Origin: Pseudanabaena sp. lw0831
GTDB taxonomy: Bacteria; Cyanobacteriota; Cyanobacteriia; Pseudanabaenales; Pseudanabaenaceae
Assembly: GCF_016584665.1 (NCBI RefSeq)
Contig: NZ_BBJB01000024.1
Location: forward strand, 1 to 39,710
DNA length: 39,710 nt
Reading direction: 5' to 3'
In this document: piece by piece, positions 14,968 through 23,109 of the stretch
Numbering within the stretch: the stretch's first letter is position 1
How the letters are laid out: each line of letters begins with the position of its first letter
Notes under the pieces: generated by a model
Told to the model about the DNA's origin: nothing
The model's database searches: none
Seen by the model: only the letters and a program-made list of their open reading frames with translations
Position numbers and translations under genes: made by a program

Positions 14968-15364
14968 TTGGATTGGACTCCTTTTCTTCTGCGGTTGACT
15001 CCCTTTCTTCACGTTCTCGGCTAAGTTGATTAATTAGTGACAGCACTTTGACACCGCGCTCAAAGGATCGATCTTCATGGAAGATAACTTCAGGAACGCG
15101 GCGCAATGATAATCGCTGCCCAACTTCACGCTTGATAAAGCCTGTAGCTGAAGCTAGCGCCTCCATAGTTTGTGCTCTTGCTTCTTCAGTACCGTAAATA
15201 CTGACAAAGATTTTCACATGCTGGAGATCGCCTGATAGCTCGGCATCGGTGACACTGACCATGCCCATACCCACACGATCGTCTTTAATATCTTTCAGCA
15301 ACATGTTACTGACTTCTCGCTTAATTAATTCAGCAACACGAGCAACTCGTCTTGTAGTAGCCAT
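14960..15364 (-). CDS. rbfA: 30S ribosome-binding factor A
   Basis: RbfA helps mature the 3'/5' ends of 16S rRNA in the small subunit and is needed for cold adaptation. The 134-residue sequence shows the KH-like fold signatures [40 protein letters not shown] and [20 protein letters not shown], and ends in an acidic tail. The length is typical. The start is the ATG at 15364. It is co-directional with and overlaps the ExbB-like gene. Confidence 0.93.
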   Translation of the reverse strand: MATTRRVARVAELIKREVSNMLLKDIKDDRVGMGMVSVTDAELSGDLQHVKIFVSIYGTEEARAQTMEALASATGFIKREVGQRLSLRRVPEVIFHEDRSFERGVKVLSLINQLSREREERESTAEEKESNPSD

Positions 15365-15427
15365 AGATTTGTACTTATCACAGTAAACTTTAATTTTTGA
15401 AACTAGTAGCTAGTCACAATCAAATAT

Positions 15428-15485
15428 AAACCCCAAGATCTGCACCGCCCGCATAGCGGGCGGTGCAGATCTTGGCTTTGGTTTT
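15428..15485. repeat. Palindrome with GC-rich stem, loop ATA (family member 6)
   Basis: CCAAGATCTGCACCGCCCGC (15433-15452) pairs exactly with 15456-15475 around ATA. Partial pairing of AAACC and GGTTT extends it outward. It lies between the DUF6464 stop and the rbfA start on the minus strand and probably terminates DUF6464 transcription. Confidence 0.6.
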
Positions 15486-15538
15486 TTAATTATGCCGAGC
15501 TACTTTGTTGATAAAAGTCCATCTTGGATGAACTTTTA

Positions 15539-15850
15539 TCATATGCTGTCGTAATGCCGACAATCCTGACAGGGACCACTAGGATTGACCGTACAGCGAA
15601 TGTAAGGCGATCGCGCATTATATTTGCAGCTCACACTGCCAATCACATAACCATACCCATCAATGCAGGTCATATCGGCGGGTGGTAATGCTTTGAGCTT
15701 TAAGGGGCTGGGAGTAGCGATCGCCGCCGAACTAATTTGCATTATTTGGCGATAGTGGGCTTGGGTACGGTGAAGTACCCAAAGAGATAGGATTGGTGGC
15801 GCTATACCCACTAACAAAATGATGATGATATCTAACATAATGCTTAACAT
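15539..15850 (-). CDS. DUF6464 family membrane-anchored protein
   Basis: This 103-residue cyanobacterial protein has an N-terminal membrane helix (LDIIIILLVGIAPPILSLWV), then a Cys-rich C-terminal half (MTCIDGYGYVIGSVSCKYNA, IRCTVNPSGPCQDCRHYD). The CTVNP.GPC..C..Y ending is the DUF6464 hallmark. The six cysteines could bind a metal or form disulfides. Function is unknown. The start could be either the ATG at 15850 or the one at 15838. Confidence 0.8.
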   Translation of the reverse strand: MLSIMLDIIIILLVGIAPPILSLWVLHRTQAHYRQIMQISSAAIATPSPLKLKALPPADMTCIDGYGYVIGSVSCKYNARSPYIRCTVNPSGPCQDCRHYDSI

Positions 15851-15908
15851 GGTGATAGTTCAACATGTGGCGAAGTTGAAGATCGAATCAAATCTGTGTG
15901 AAGCTTTA

Positions 15909-16112
15909 CTAGGCGATGTCTAGTCCTAGCATAGCTCTTAATACTAGGGATACACCAATAAATCCACTAACGATCGCCGAAATCATCGCGATCGCAGTTA
16001 GCGGCTTTTTGAATAAGGGAATAATCGGCGCAATCACTACAGACAGAACACCACCAGTGATTAGGGCTAAAAATTTGGGATAGCGGAGCAGGTTTTGGAT
16101 AAAGTTTTTCAT
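15909..16112 (-). CDS. DUF751 (Ycf33-like) small membrane protein
   Basis: This 67-residue protein has two membrane helices and the conserved pieces NLLRYPKFLALITGGVLSVV, FKKPLTAIAMISAIVSGF and LRAMLGL, as in Ycf33/DUF751 proteins of cyanobacteria and plastids. The family has no settled function. It is followed by DUF6464 in the same direction. Confidence 0.82.
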   Translation of the reverse strand: MKNFIQNLLRYPKFLALITGGVLSVVIAPIIPLFKKPLTAIAMISAIVSGFIGVSLVLRAMLGLDIA

Positions 16113-16172
16113 TGTTTAATTAGTTTAATACATTTGTATAAAAGTATAAAAGTCGCTCAGTACCTTTTGTGC

Positions 16173-16913
16173 CTATAGATTTGTGCTTTTTAGCTGTGGA
16201 TAAGGCAAGGTTGAGATTTTGCGATCGGTATTGTGAGTAGTATTATCTGACAAATATTTTGTCAACGCCTCAGGATGATAATCCCAGTTTAAAAGACCAG
16301 CTAGCCCCATAAACAAACCGAAGGCAGCGGGAACCATCGCTGCACCATAGAGCCAGCCTTTTTGGGTGAGAGATGTCATCGCTAGCAACGCGATCGCAAG
16401 AGCAAAAGCGGCTTCTGACAAGTCAAACTGGTCATCATGGACATTCAACTGCTCGTATAGTTTTTCAGCATCCAAAGCTTGTTGCTGCAATTTTTCCTTT
16501 TCGTTATCTTGTTTAGCAGCGATCGCATCATACTTAGCAATTTCTTTGCCGTACTCAGCAAGAGCTTTGGGCTGCTGTGTCCCTAGAGCTTGTAACTTTA
16601 ATTGAGCAACAGTCGATTTGGCAATTTCAGCGCGAACATTTCGAGCTTGATAAAATGCCCATGTATCAATGCGATCGGCTTGAGCTTTTTGCATAGCTTG
16701 CACGACATTGCCACTTTTGACTTGACACAACCCCATAAAGGTGACAAACAAAACTACTGTGACCGCCACGTAATTATTGAGCTGATTCTTGTTTTTTGTT
16801 TTTTGCTCTTTTTGAGGATCGTTTGGCTTTTGAGAGCCGTCTTGATCTCCTAATTCTTTATGTTCATCCTCGTTGTTGTCCTCAATAATCTCAGAGATAT
16901 CAGATATTTCCAT
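16173..16913 (-). CDS. DUF4337 family membrane protein
   Basis: This 246-residue protein has an acidic N-terminus (residues 1-45), a membrane helix (YVAVTVVLFVTFMGLCQVKS) and a long helical segment with the family pattern MQKAQADRIDTWAFYQARNV. Two further helices lie near residues 160-215. The C-terminus is hydrophilic. The DUF4337 role is unknown. The same hydrophobic organisation and the DxWxFYQA motif support the call. It is divergent from the CHAT gene. Confidence 0.8.
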   Translation of the reverse strand: MEISDISEIIEDNNEDEHKELGDQDGSQKPNDPQKEQKTKNKNQLNNYVAVTVVLFVTFMGLCQVKSGNVVQAMQKAQADRIDTWAFYQARNVRAEIAKSTVAQLKLQALGTQQPKALAEYGKEIAKYDAIAAKQDNEKEKLQQQALDAEKLYEQLNVHDDQFDLSEAAFALAIALLAMTSLTQKGWLYGAAMVPAAFGLFMGLAGLLNWDYHPEALTKYLSDNTTHNTDRKISTLPYPQLKSTNL

Positions 16914-17180
16914 AACTTTTGGCTGTGTCTTTCTATAAAAATATTTGCTAAATTTAGGACAGTTAAGATATGCAGTGCATTACAGCATATATTCCCTAGC
17001 CAGTGAATAATTAGCGGTGCGCGGCGAAGCCGCGCACCGCTAATTATTCACTTAATAACGCCTGTTCTTACGGTGGGAAGGGAGTATCTTAATTTAGGCA
17101 GTTAAATTATAAGACAAAGCGATAGTCAATCTAGTTTTAGAGAACTTATAAAGCAGAAATTTAAGTTGCAGGAAAAATCT
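16914..17180. other. Divergent promoter region holding a palindrome
   Basis: This 267-base region lies between the DUF4337 (minus) and CHAT (plus) genes. It contains the palindrome at 17002-17052. AGGAA at 17169-17173 is the likely ribosome binding site for the CHAT gene. No other feature was recognised. Confidence 0.4.
17002..17052 (+). repeat. Perfect 24-bp-arm palindrome, loop GAA (family member 7)
   Basis: AGTGAATAATTAGCGGTGCG...GGC and its complement flank GAA in the core GGCGAAGCC. Unlike most members it sits between divergent genes rather than after a stop codon, so a terminator role is less obvious here. Confidence 0.6.
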
Positions 17181-20100
17181 ATGCAGAAAAAACTCATCAG
17201 CGATCGCCTATCGCTATCACTTGTTTTAGCGATGATACTAGCTTTATTAGAAGTTAGCATCAAGCCTTCCTATTCTTATACTTTGAAAGATATCACCACT
17301 GACAAAATATCTATTGAACCTATTGATAGCCCTGTAAATATATCTTCCGAATCAACTTCAACATCGACAAATTTGCTTTTGCAAAGAGCCGAAAAATTTT
17401 TTGATCGGGGTAATTTTCAAGAATCTTTGAAGCTTTATCAACAGGCTTTAACTAATTATCGAAGCCAAGGCGATCGCCTTGGTGAGTCGATCGCCTTAAC
17501 GGGGATTGGCTCGGCACAGATTGGTCTATGGCAGGAAGCCCAAGCTCTAGAAAATTTGCAGCAAGCTCTTGCGATTCAACAGTCACAACAGACAAGTCCA
17601 ACATCTGCGGATAGAATACTGTATCTGAAAGCAGAAAGTGAAACTCGATATCAATTGGGCAAGGCATATATCGGTCTGGAACAATATGCTAAAGCTTTGC
17701 CATTACTGGAAGAGTCATTAGCAATTCGCAAAGAAGTGAAAGATAGCTATCGTGAGGGTAAAACTCTTGCCACGATCGGGATTATTTTCGTTAAGAAATT
17801 TGATTTCTCGAAAGCGCTCCAGTATTTTGAACCTGCTCTAGAACTTAACCGCGCGGCGGGAAATCGCGCTGCCGAAGCCCAAAACCTCTTCTATTTAGCT
17901 TCAGCCTATGGGTTACTCGGTCAAAAGGATAAATCTTTGGCGCTGACTAGGCAAAGCGCGATCGCGTATCAGCAGATTGGTAATCTTTTGGGAGAAGCAA
18001 GTGCGTTGAATTTGGAAGCAAATATTTTTAACATATCGTTGGAATATACCAAGGTCTTGCATCTAAATCTCAAAGCTTTAGAATTGGTGCGCAAGTCAGG
18101 CGATCGCCCTCGTGAAGCTGAGCAACTAAACGCTGTTGCTGAATCCTATCGCAATCTCACTGAATTCCCTAGAGCCATCGAATTCTATCTTCAAGCTGAA
18201 AAAGTCTATCAAGAACTAGGCGATCGCGCTGGTGAAGGACGCAACTTAAAAAATATTGCCGAAGTCCGTCTTGCTCAGGGACAGACTCGCGAAGCCTTAG
18301 TTCTTTACGAAAAGGCAAAGACTATTTATCAAGCCCTAACGAATACTGCTGATGCTAAACCTAGCGATCGCAATACTCTCGCGAGCATTCTCTTTGGTCA
18401 AGGTAGCCTCTACACCTCACTCAGTCAATATCCAAAAGCCCTTAATACACTTCAAGAAGCTAGCTCGATCTATAAATCTTTAGGCGATGTCACTGGTGAA
18501 GGAGTAGCTTCAATGTTTACAGGATTAGTGTATGGACAATTGGGGCAGCCAGAAAAGGTGTTAGAAATTTTAAAGAAATTACCCAAATCATTAACAAGCT
18601 TGCCCCAAATTCAAAAGATGGAGCAAGCTATAATTGCCCTTTTTAATACCAATCCATCCTCGAAAGATCCTCAAGCTCAATTAAAATCAGCATTGAGTTT
18701 GCTGGAATTTTTTAAACAATCAGGCAATCGCGCTTATGAAGCTTCAATGCTTTCACAGGTAGGCTCTATATATTCGGAGCTTAATCAAGCGTCTCAAGCG
18801 ATCGCCTCCCATCAACAAGCACTAGATATATATCGCTCCATCGGCGATCGGGCTGGTCTTGGTTCTGCTCTTTATAGTCTTGGTTTAGCCTATACCTTGT
18901 CAGATCAATCTGAAAAGGCTTTTCAGGCTTTTCATGACTCAATTCCCTATGCCCGTGAAGTTGGCGATCGCAACCGAGAGAGCAAGTTAGTCGGGAATTT
19001 GGGCTTGTTGATCAAACGTCAATATCCAGACCTAGCGATCGCCTTTTACAAACAATCAGTTAATTTGACCGAATCAATCCGTAAAGAACTGCGGGTACTT
19101 TCATTGGAGCAGCAAAAGTCCTATCAACAGACTGTTGCCGCTAACTATCGCGTCTTAGCTGCGCTTTTATTGGAAAAAGGACGAGTAATGGAAGCATTAC
19201 AAGTTTTGGATTTACTGAAAGTTCAAGAACTCCAAGACTATTTACAAAACGTCAAGGGGAATGAGCGAACTGCCCAAGGCATATATCTTTTCCCCGAAGA
19301 AAGTTCACAAGTTCAAGTAATTACGGCTCAGCCAATAAATTCCGTTAAACAAGTAGTTGATGGCAATCAAAAGATCGCCCAACAACTGCGTCAAATCCCA
19401 CCCACAGAACTCAATCGCGTTCCCGATTATTTGCAAAATCTGCCTCAAGGTCATGCCTTGCTCTATCCATTACTTTTAAGCGATCGCTTAGAACTGATTC
19501 TATTTATACCCAATAAGCCGCCAATTCATCGATCTGTGGCGATTAAAGAAGCAGATATCACTCAACTAGTTATAGATTTCAAAGCAGGGCTACGCGACAT
19601 TGACTCGCTGGATGTGCTCGAACCTGCAATTAAGCTCTATAATGCGCTGATCAAGCCCCTTGAAGCCGATCTTGCGAATACGAATACTATTCTCTATGCC
19701 CCTGATGGACTACTACGCTATGTCCCAATTGCCGCGCTCTATGATGGCAAACAATGGCTAGTTGAGAAGTATCGCACTAATAATTTGATTGCCTATAGTC
19801 TTAGCGACTTCACACAAAAAACGCAACAGCCGCTTCGTATCTTTGCGGGAGCATTTGGCGGTGCTCAAAATACCACCAAATTTGGACAGGTTGGGCTTCC
19901 TGCCACAGTTACCGAAGTTCAATCTATTTCTGAGGCTTTGCCTAATACAACAAAATTAGTGGCAAATGATTTCAGTCGCAAAGCTACTGAAATCCAAATG
20001 CAAAACAAAAACATTGTCCATTTGGCGACCCATGCCGAGTTTAACTCTGGTAAGCCCGAAAATTCATTCCTAATTTTTGGTAATGGCGATAAGATTTTGC

Positions 20101-20435
20101 TCAGCGAAATGAGGGATTTACCAATGTCCAATGTTGACTTGATCGTTCTCAGTGCTTGCCAAACTGGAGTTGGGAAGTTAGGCAATGGTATCGAGATTTT
20201 GGGTTTTGGTTATCAGGTGCAAAGGGCTGGCGCAAAGGCCGCGATCGCCTCTCTCTGGCAAGTCAGTGATGAGGGTACGCAAGCATTAATGCAAGCATTT
20301 TATAATGATATTAAGACAGGCGATCGATCTAGGGCTGAGTCTTTACGTCAAGCGCAAATCGCGACAATTCGCTCTAAGAATTTCTCGCATCCCTACTATT
20401 GGTCAGCATTCATCTTAATCAGCAATGGTCTGTAA
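17181..20435 (+). CDS. Secreted TPR-CHAT domain protein
   Basis: The protein is 1084 residues from the ATG at 17181, preferred over a TTG at 17166 because AGGAA precedes it. A signal peptide-like N-terminus (LSLSLVLAMILALLEV) is followed by at least ten tetratricopeptide repeats with the A..Y..AL..Y..AG/GDR..EG pattern, with some units directly encoding GDR...GE. The C-terminal CHAT protease domain carries HLATHAEF (catalytic His951) and VLSACQTGVG (Cys993), then ASLWQVSDEG and HPYYWSAFILI. CHAT proteases are caspase relatives. The TPR array presumably senses a partner. A link to the nearby caspase system is not shown. Confidence 0.92.
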   Translation: MQKKLISDRLSLSLVLAMILALLEVSIKPSYSYTLKDITTDKISIEPIDSPVNISSESTSTSTNLLLQRAEKFFDRGNFQESLKLYQQALTNYRSQGDRLGESIALTGIGSAQIGLWQEAQALENLQQALAIQQSQQTSPTSADRILYLKAESETRYQLGKAYIGLEQYAKALPLLEESLAIRKEVKDSYREGKTLATIGIIFVKKFDFSKALQYFEPALELNRAAGNRAAEAQNLFYLASAYGLLGQKDKSLALTRQSAIAYQQIGNLLGEASALNLEANIFNISLEYTKVLHLNLKALELVRKSGDRPREAEQLNAVAESYRNLTEFPRAIEFYLQAEKVYQELGDRAGEGRNLKNIAEVRLAQGQTREALVLYEKAKTIYQALTNTADAKPSDRNTLASILFGQGSLYTSLSQYPKALNTLQEASSIYKSLGDVTGEGVASMFTGLVYGQLGQPEKVLEILKKLPKSLTSLPQIQKMEQAIIALFNTNPSSKDPQAQLKSALSLLEFFKQSGNRAYEASMLSQVGSIYSELNQASQAIASHQQALDIYRSIGDRAGLGSALYSLGLAYTLSDQSEKAFQAFHDSIPYAREVGDRNRESKLVGNLGLLIKRQYPDLAIAFYKQSVNLTESIRKELRVLSLEQQKSYQQTVAANYRVLAALLLEKGRVMEALQVLDLLKVQELQDYLQNVKGNERTAQGIYLFPEESSQVQVITAQPINSVKQVVDGNQKIAQQLRQIPPTELNRVPDYLQNLPQGHALLYPLLLSDRLELILFIPNKPPIHRSVAIKEADITQLVIDFKAGLRDIDSLDVLEPAIKLYNALIKPLEADLANTNTILYAPDGLLRYVPIAALYDGKQWLVEKYRTNNLIAYSLSDFTQKTQQPLRIFAGAFGGAQNTTKFGQVGLPATVTEVQSISEALPNTTKLVANDFSRKATEIQMQNKNIVHLATHAEFNSGKPENSFLIFGNGDKILLSEMRDLPMSNVDLIVLSACQTGVGKLGNGIEILGFGYQVQRAGAKAAIASLWQVSDEGTQALMQAFYNDIKTGDRSRAESLRQAQIATIRSKNFSHPYYWSAFILISNGL

Positions 20436-20447
20436 TCTTGAAAATTT

Positions 20448-20546
20448 CTAAGCCACGTTCAAAAATCTCATCAATCGCAAGCATTTCACCGTCAGTAGTC
20501 ATGAACTTGTGATCTTTGGTAGCTTTGATGCGATCGCTATTTTGTG
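20448..20546 (-). repeat. DnaE split-intein tail copy D (most distant from dnaE)
   Basis: The minus strand encodes [20 protein letters not shown] followed by [10 protein letters not shown], equivalent to residues about 64-92 of the DnaE-N intein. The frame then stops inside the 3' end of the CHAT gene. By eye 13 of 99 positions differ from the true dnaE tail. It has no start codon or N-terminal half, so it is a fragment. It closes the array on the CHAT side. Confidence 0.85.
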
Positions 20547-20620
20547 ATAAGAGACAATCACTAGTCCCCTATAAGTTAAGATCGGTATTAATAAACAATG
20601 AGATCCCAAATCTTGAGGCA

Positions 20621-20869
20621 ATGAGTCCAACTGTTTTTCGTAAGGATGGCTACCGTTTTTATTTTTTCTCCAGAGAAGAATCGAGGATGCACGTCCATGT
20701 TCAATCTCAACATGGTGAAGCTAAATTTTGGCTAGAACCAACGATTGAACTTTCTCAACATACAGGGATCTCTCAACGTGAAATCAATGCAGCACTTAAA
20801 CTTGTAAAAGATAATGAACAAGAAATCCGCATCTCTTGGAATAGACATTTCCCAAGTGGAAGTCACTAA
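20621..20869 (+). CDS. DUF4160 protein
   Basis: This 82-residue protein has the DUF4160 signature PTVFRKDGYRFYFFSREESR, MHVHVQSQHGEAKFW and LEPTIELS. The start is ATG 20621, after TTGAGG. A longer frame from 20516 starts inside intein-tail copy D and is not credible. It overlaps the DUF2442 gene by 56 bases. DUF4160/DUF2442 pairs are widespread and suspected toxin-antitoxin-like modules; which partner is the toxin is unknown. Confidence 0.85.
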   Translation: MSPTVFRKDGYRFYFFSREESRMHVHVQSQHGEAKFWLEPTIELSQHTGISQREINAALKLVKDNEQEIRISWNRHFPSGSH

Positions 20870-21089
20870 CATATCCCCGCATGGTCTTTGGCTACTTTTG
20901 CAAAATGAAGAAGAGCTTTTTCTACCATTTTGCGAATTCCCTTGGTTTCGAGATGCAAATATCTCCAAAATATTTAATGTAGAACTTCCATCCCCAAACC
21001 ATCTTTACTGGCCAGATTTAGATGTCGATCTATCTGTCGAATCAATTCACAATCCAGAACGCTTTCCACTCTTTAGTCAAATCGGGTAA
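20814..21089 (+). CDS. DUF2442 protein
   Basis: This 91-residue protein contains ITNISPHGLWLLL-type sequence (observed VEVTNISPHGLWLLLQNEEE), LPFCEFPWFRDANISKIFNV and LYWPDLDVDLSVESI, the DUF2442 pattern. The start at ATG 20814 lies inside the DUF4160 gene, so the two are translationally coupled. Together they form the first cassette between intein-tail copies D and C, on the strand opposite to dnaE. Confidence 0.85.
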   Translation: MNKKSASLGIDISQVEVTNISPHGLWLLLQNEEELFLPFCEFPWFRDANISKIFNVELPSPNHLYWPDLDVDLSVESIHNPERFPLFSQIG

Positions 21090-21109
21090 TTAGTTTGCAA
21101 CAGCCAAAT

Positions 21110-21218
21110 CTAACCCACGCTCAAAAATCTCATCGATCGCAAGCATCTCGCCGTCAGTAGTCATGAACTTATGATCCTTCGTAGCTTTAATGCGTTCGCC
21201 ATTTTCTATCTCATATTC
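21110..21218 (-). repeat. DnaE split-intein tail copy C
   Basis: The minus strand reads [20 protein letters not shown] then [17 protein letters not shown], and ends LAVAN-stop. The repeat begins one base after the PIN toxin stop codon (TAG at 21220-21222). By eye 9 of 109 positions differ from the dnaE tail (about 92 percent identity). Confidence 0.88.
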
Positions 21219-21219
21219 A

Positions 21220-21627
21220 CTACAAGCTCAGATAATCTGATACAGAAATAATTGCAATATCTTGAAATGGATGTAATACAAGCAGATCTCGATCGCCAGT
21301 AATAATACAATCAGCTCTTCCGTTAACGGCAAGTTCTAGAAACTTATCATCTTTGAGATCGCGGCAAATTGCAATTTTTTGAACGATTTCCACATTTTCT
21401 ACGACTGCTAAAAAATCATTAAGAAATTCATTGCGCACGATCCTTGATGAATATTTATCGAATTTAGGGCGATTAAAGATATCTTGAAGTTCTCCAATAA
21501 TTTCATTAGATATGAGAATTTGTCCACTAATAGCGGCTTTGTCAAGGGCTTTTCTTGGAGTTGATTGCTTAAAGAGAGCAGCGCTTAAAATTACATTAGA
21601 GTCAAGGACTATTCTGCTTTTACTCAT
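21220..21627 (-). CDS. PIN-domain toxin (COG1569-type)
   Basis: This 135-residue PIN domain has [14 protein letters not shown] at the N-terminus, [18 protein letters not shown], and the acidic pair regions [20 protein letters not shown] and [11 protein letters not shown]. This fits the putative toxin component PIN family with catalytic aspartates in LDSN, DLKDDKF and TGDRDL. It overlaps the upstream antitoxin by eight bases. Its stop codon abuts intein-tail copy C. It should be a ribonuclease toxin. Confidence 0.9.
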   Translation of the reverse strand: MSKSRIVLDSNVILSAALFKQSTPRKALDKAAISGQILISNEIIGELQDIFNRPKFDKYSSRIVRNEFLNDFLAVVENVEIVQKIAICRDLKDDKFLELAVNGRADCIITGDRDLLVLHPFQDIAIISVSDYLSL

Positions 21628-21835
21628 TGATAATTGCCTGTAAAATCTCTGTAGTTAATCCATTAGCTACAGCTTCATCACTAAGTCTATCCATCGTATT
21701 TTGCAGTTTACTGATTTTCAGGGCTTGTCTCATCCATTGATTGAGCCATACTTGAATCTGTTGTTGTTGTGCTGGTTGTGAAGATTGAAATGCTTGGGCA
21801 ATATCTTCATCTATTTGAATAGCGATCGTTTTCAT
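21620..21835 (-). CDS. Antitoxin partner of the PIN toxin
   Basis: This 71-residue protein has an N-terminal DNA-binding-like strand (MKTIAIQIDEDIAQAF), a Gln-rich middle (QQQQIQVWLNQWMRQAL) and a C-terminal tail ([20 protein letters not shown]) that resembles the toxin-binding end of small CopG/RHH-like antitoxins paired with COG1569 PIN proteins. The eight-base overlap with the toxin gene supports the pairing. Confidence 0.8.
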   Translation of the reverse strand: MKTIAIQIDEDIAQAFQSSQPAQQQQIQVWLNQWMRQALKISKLQNTMDRLSDEAVANGLTTEILQAIINE

Positions 21836-22052
21836 GATCTGTCTTGCAGTGAGATGATAGTGTTTGTAAATTATATCAGGGCAACCAATAGCTATTTATA
21901 CGGGTATAGCAACGGCAATATCTAACTGGTTAAGCGCATCTTATTTGTGGAAGGCTTACATGGAAAAGGTTTTAGCACTTTATTAGAATAATAGTAAGAA
22001 TCTTGAAATGCTTGTTCCATAAGCCTTTCAAGATTTAAATGCGCTTACCCTG
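21836..22052. repeat. Intergenic region with a MITE-like inverted repeat
   Basis: From 21927 to 22052 an imperfect inverted repeat runs GGTTAAGCGCATC...AAGGCTTA on the left and TAAGCC...ATGCGCTTACC on the right, each about 30 bp. The 12-mer GCAATATCTAAC is found on both sides (21915-21926 and 22053-22064), as a target duplication would leave. It lies exactly at the 3' edge of intein-tail copy B and has no coding capacity. Confidence 0.55.
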
Positions 22053-22188
22053 CAATATCTAACCCACGCTCAAAAATCTCATTGATCGCAAGCATTTCGC
22101 CGTCAGTAGTCATGAACTTATGATCTTTGGTAGCTCTAATGCGATCGCCATTTTCTAGCTCATATTCAAATACTTCTTAATTAACGCG
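22053..22188 (-). repeat. DnaE split-intein tail copy B
   Basis: The minus strand reads [20 protein letters not shown] then [20 protein letters not shown] and IAG-stop. Core similarity to the dnaE tail covers 22060-22168 with 7 of 109 differences by eye (about 94 percent), and weaker similarity extends to about 22188. It is located just beyond the stop of the Mrr gene. Confidence 0.88.
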
Positions 22189-22204
22189 ATCGCTTTGATT
22201 CTTT

Positions 22205-23077
22205 CTAAATATTAGTAAACCAATCCAGATCAACTTCGACAGACTCGATCATTTTAATATGAACGCCAAGCTTTAACTCCTTTAAACGATGTACTAATTG
22301 TTCTCCATCAATTAGGTCAATCGGTGGCGCACCATCTCGCGTTGCTTCCTTTATTGCATCTCTGGTAAAAGTCCCTGTTGTTACAAACAAACCTTTATCT
22401 GTTCTTCCTTGCATCGCGCCACGAAAATCTCGAATCTGACTCGCTGTAACCGATCCTTGATATCTTTTGCATTGGAATAAAACATGAAAGCTCAAAAATC
22501 CATTAATACGCGCAATTCCAACACCATCAATTCCACCATCTCCTGATTTTCCTGTTACCTGTACCTGAATGAATCCTGACTCTCGTAGCAATCTTTGGGT
22601 GAGTCGCTCAAATGCATCTGGACTAAGCGAAAGCAAAACATTATGAAGTTTTTGATGCCATGCTATTTCTTCTAAATGTTCGACAGATGCTACTAACTCA
22701 TTCGCATTATCGATATTAGCAAAATCGTCTTTCGTATTACCGTTGGCTGATTGACCTTTAACAACTCTGACAATTTCTTTAGGATCAATATCGTCTAAAT
22801 TAATTGCGGTTGAGGTTAATGCCCATACTCCACGAGCAGAATTTTCAATTAGTCCATATTTCTTCAAATAAGTTCTAGTCCAGCCTGAACGATATTCAAT
22901 CTCACTTTTGGATGTATTGCCATGGAAAACATTGAGGACTTCATCGGACAAGTTTAATATGCGGAACACTTCATCGTTAATTTCTTCAATTGTTCCAGAG
23001 CCACCCAAATTTTTTAGCCCTTGAAGAATAGGAAGAAGTAGAGCATCGTATGTGGGGACTATTTGTGGCTGACTCAT
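22205..23077 (-). CDS. mrr: Mrr-family restriction endonuclease
   Basis: This 290-residue protein has an N-terminal winged-helix Mrr_N part (residues 1-90, IVPTYDALLLPILQGLKNLG) and a C-terminal PD-(D/E)XK Mrr catalytic domain. The latter is shown by AFERLTQRLLRESGFIQVQV, TGKSGDGGIDGVG, VLFQCKRYQGSVTASQIRDF and GLFVTTGTFTRDAIKEA. The Asp of GGIDG and the QCK lysine are the expected metal-site residues. Mrr enzymes cut modified DNA. The gene lies 32 bases downstream of dnaE-N and upstream of intein-tail copy B, so it is inserted between two copies of the intein 3' end. Confidence 0.92.
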   Translation of the reverse strand: MSQPQIVPTYDALLLPILQGLKNLGGSGTIEEINDEVFRILNLSDEVLNVFHGNTSKSEIEYRSGWTRTYLKKYGLIENSARGVWALTSTAINLDDIDPKEIVRVVKGQSANGNTKDDFANIDNANELVASVEHLEEIAWHQKLHNVLLSLSPDAFERLTQRLLRESGFIQVQVTGKSGDGGIDGVGIARINGFLSFHVLFQCKRYQGSVTASQIRDFRGAMQGRTDKGLFVTTGTFTRDAIKEATRDGAPPIDLIDGEQLVHRLKELKLGVHIKMIESVEVDLDWFTNI

Positions 23078-23109
23078 GAAAAATAAAAACGATTTTATCT
23101 TGCTACTTA

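Noticed and set aside
11253-20435. Functional link between the caspase-EACC1 pair and the TPR-CHAT protease
   Set aside because: Both are caspase-clan proteins, but more than 3 kb of housekeeping genes separate them and they lie on opposite strands. Proximity alone is not evidence.
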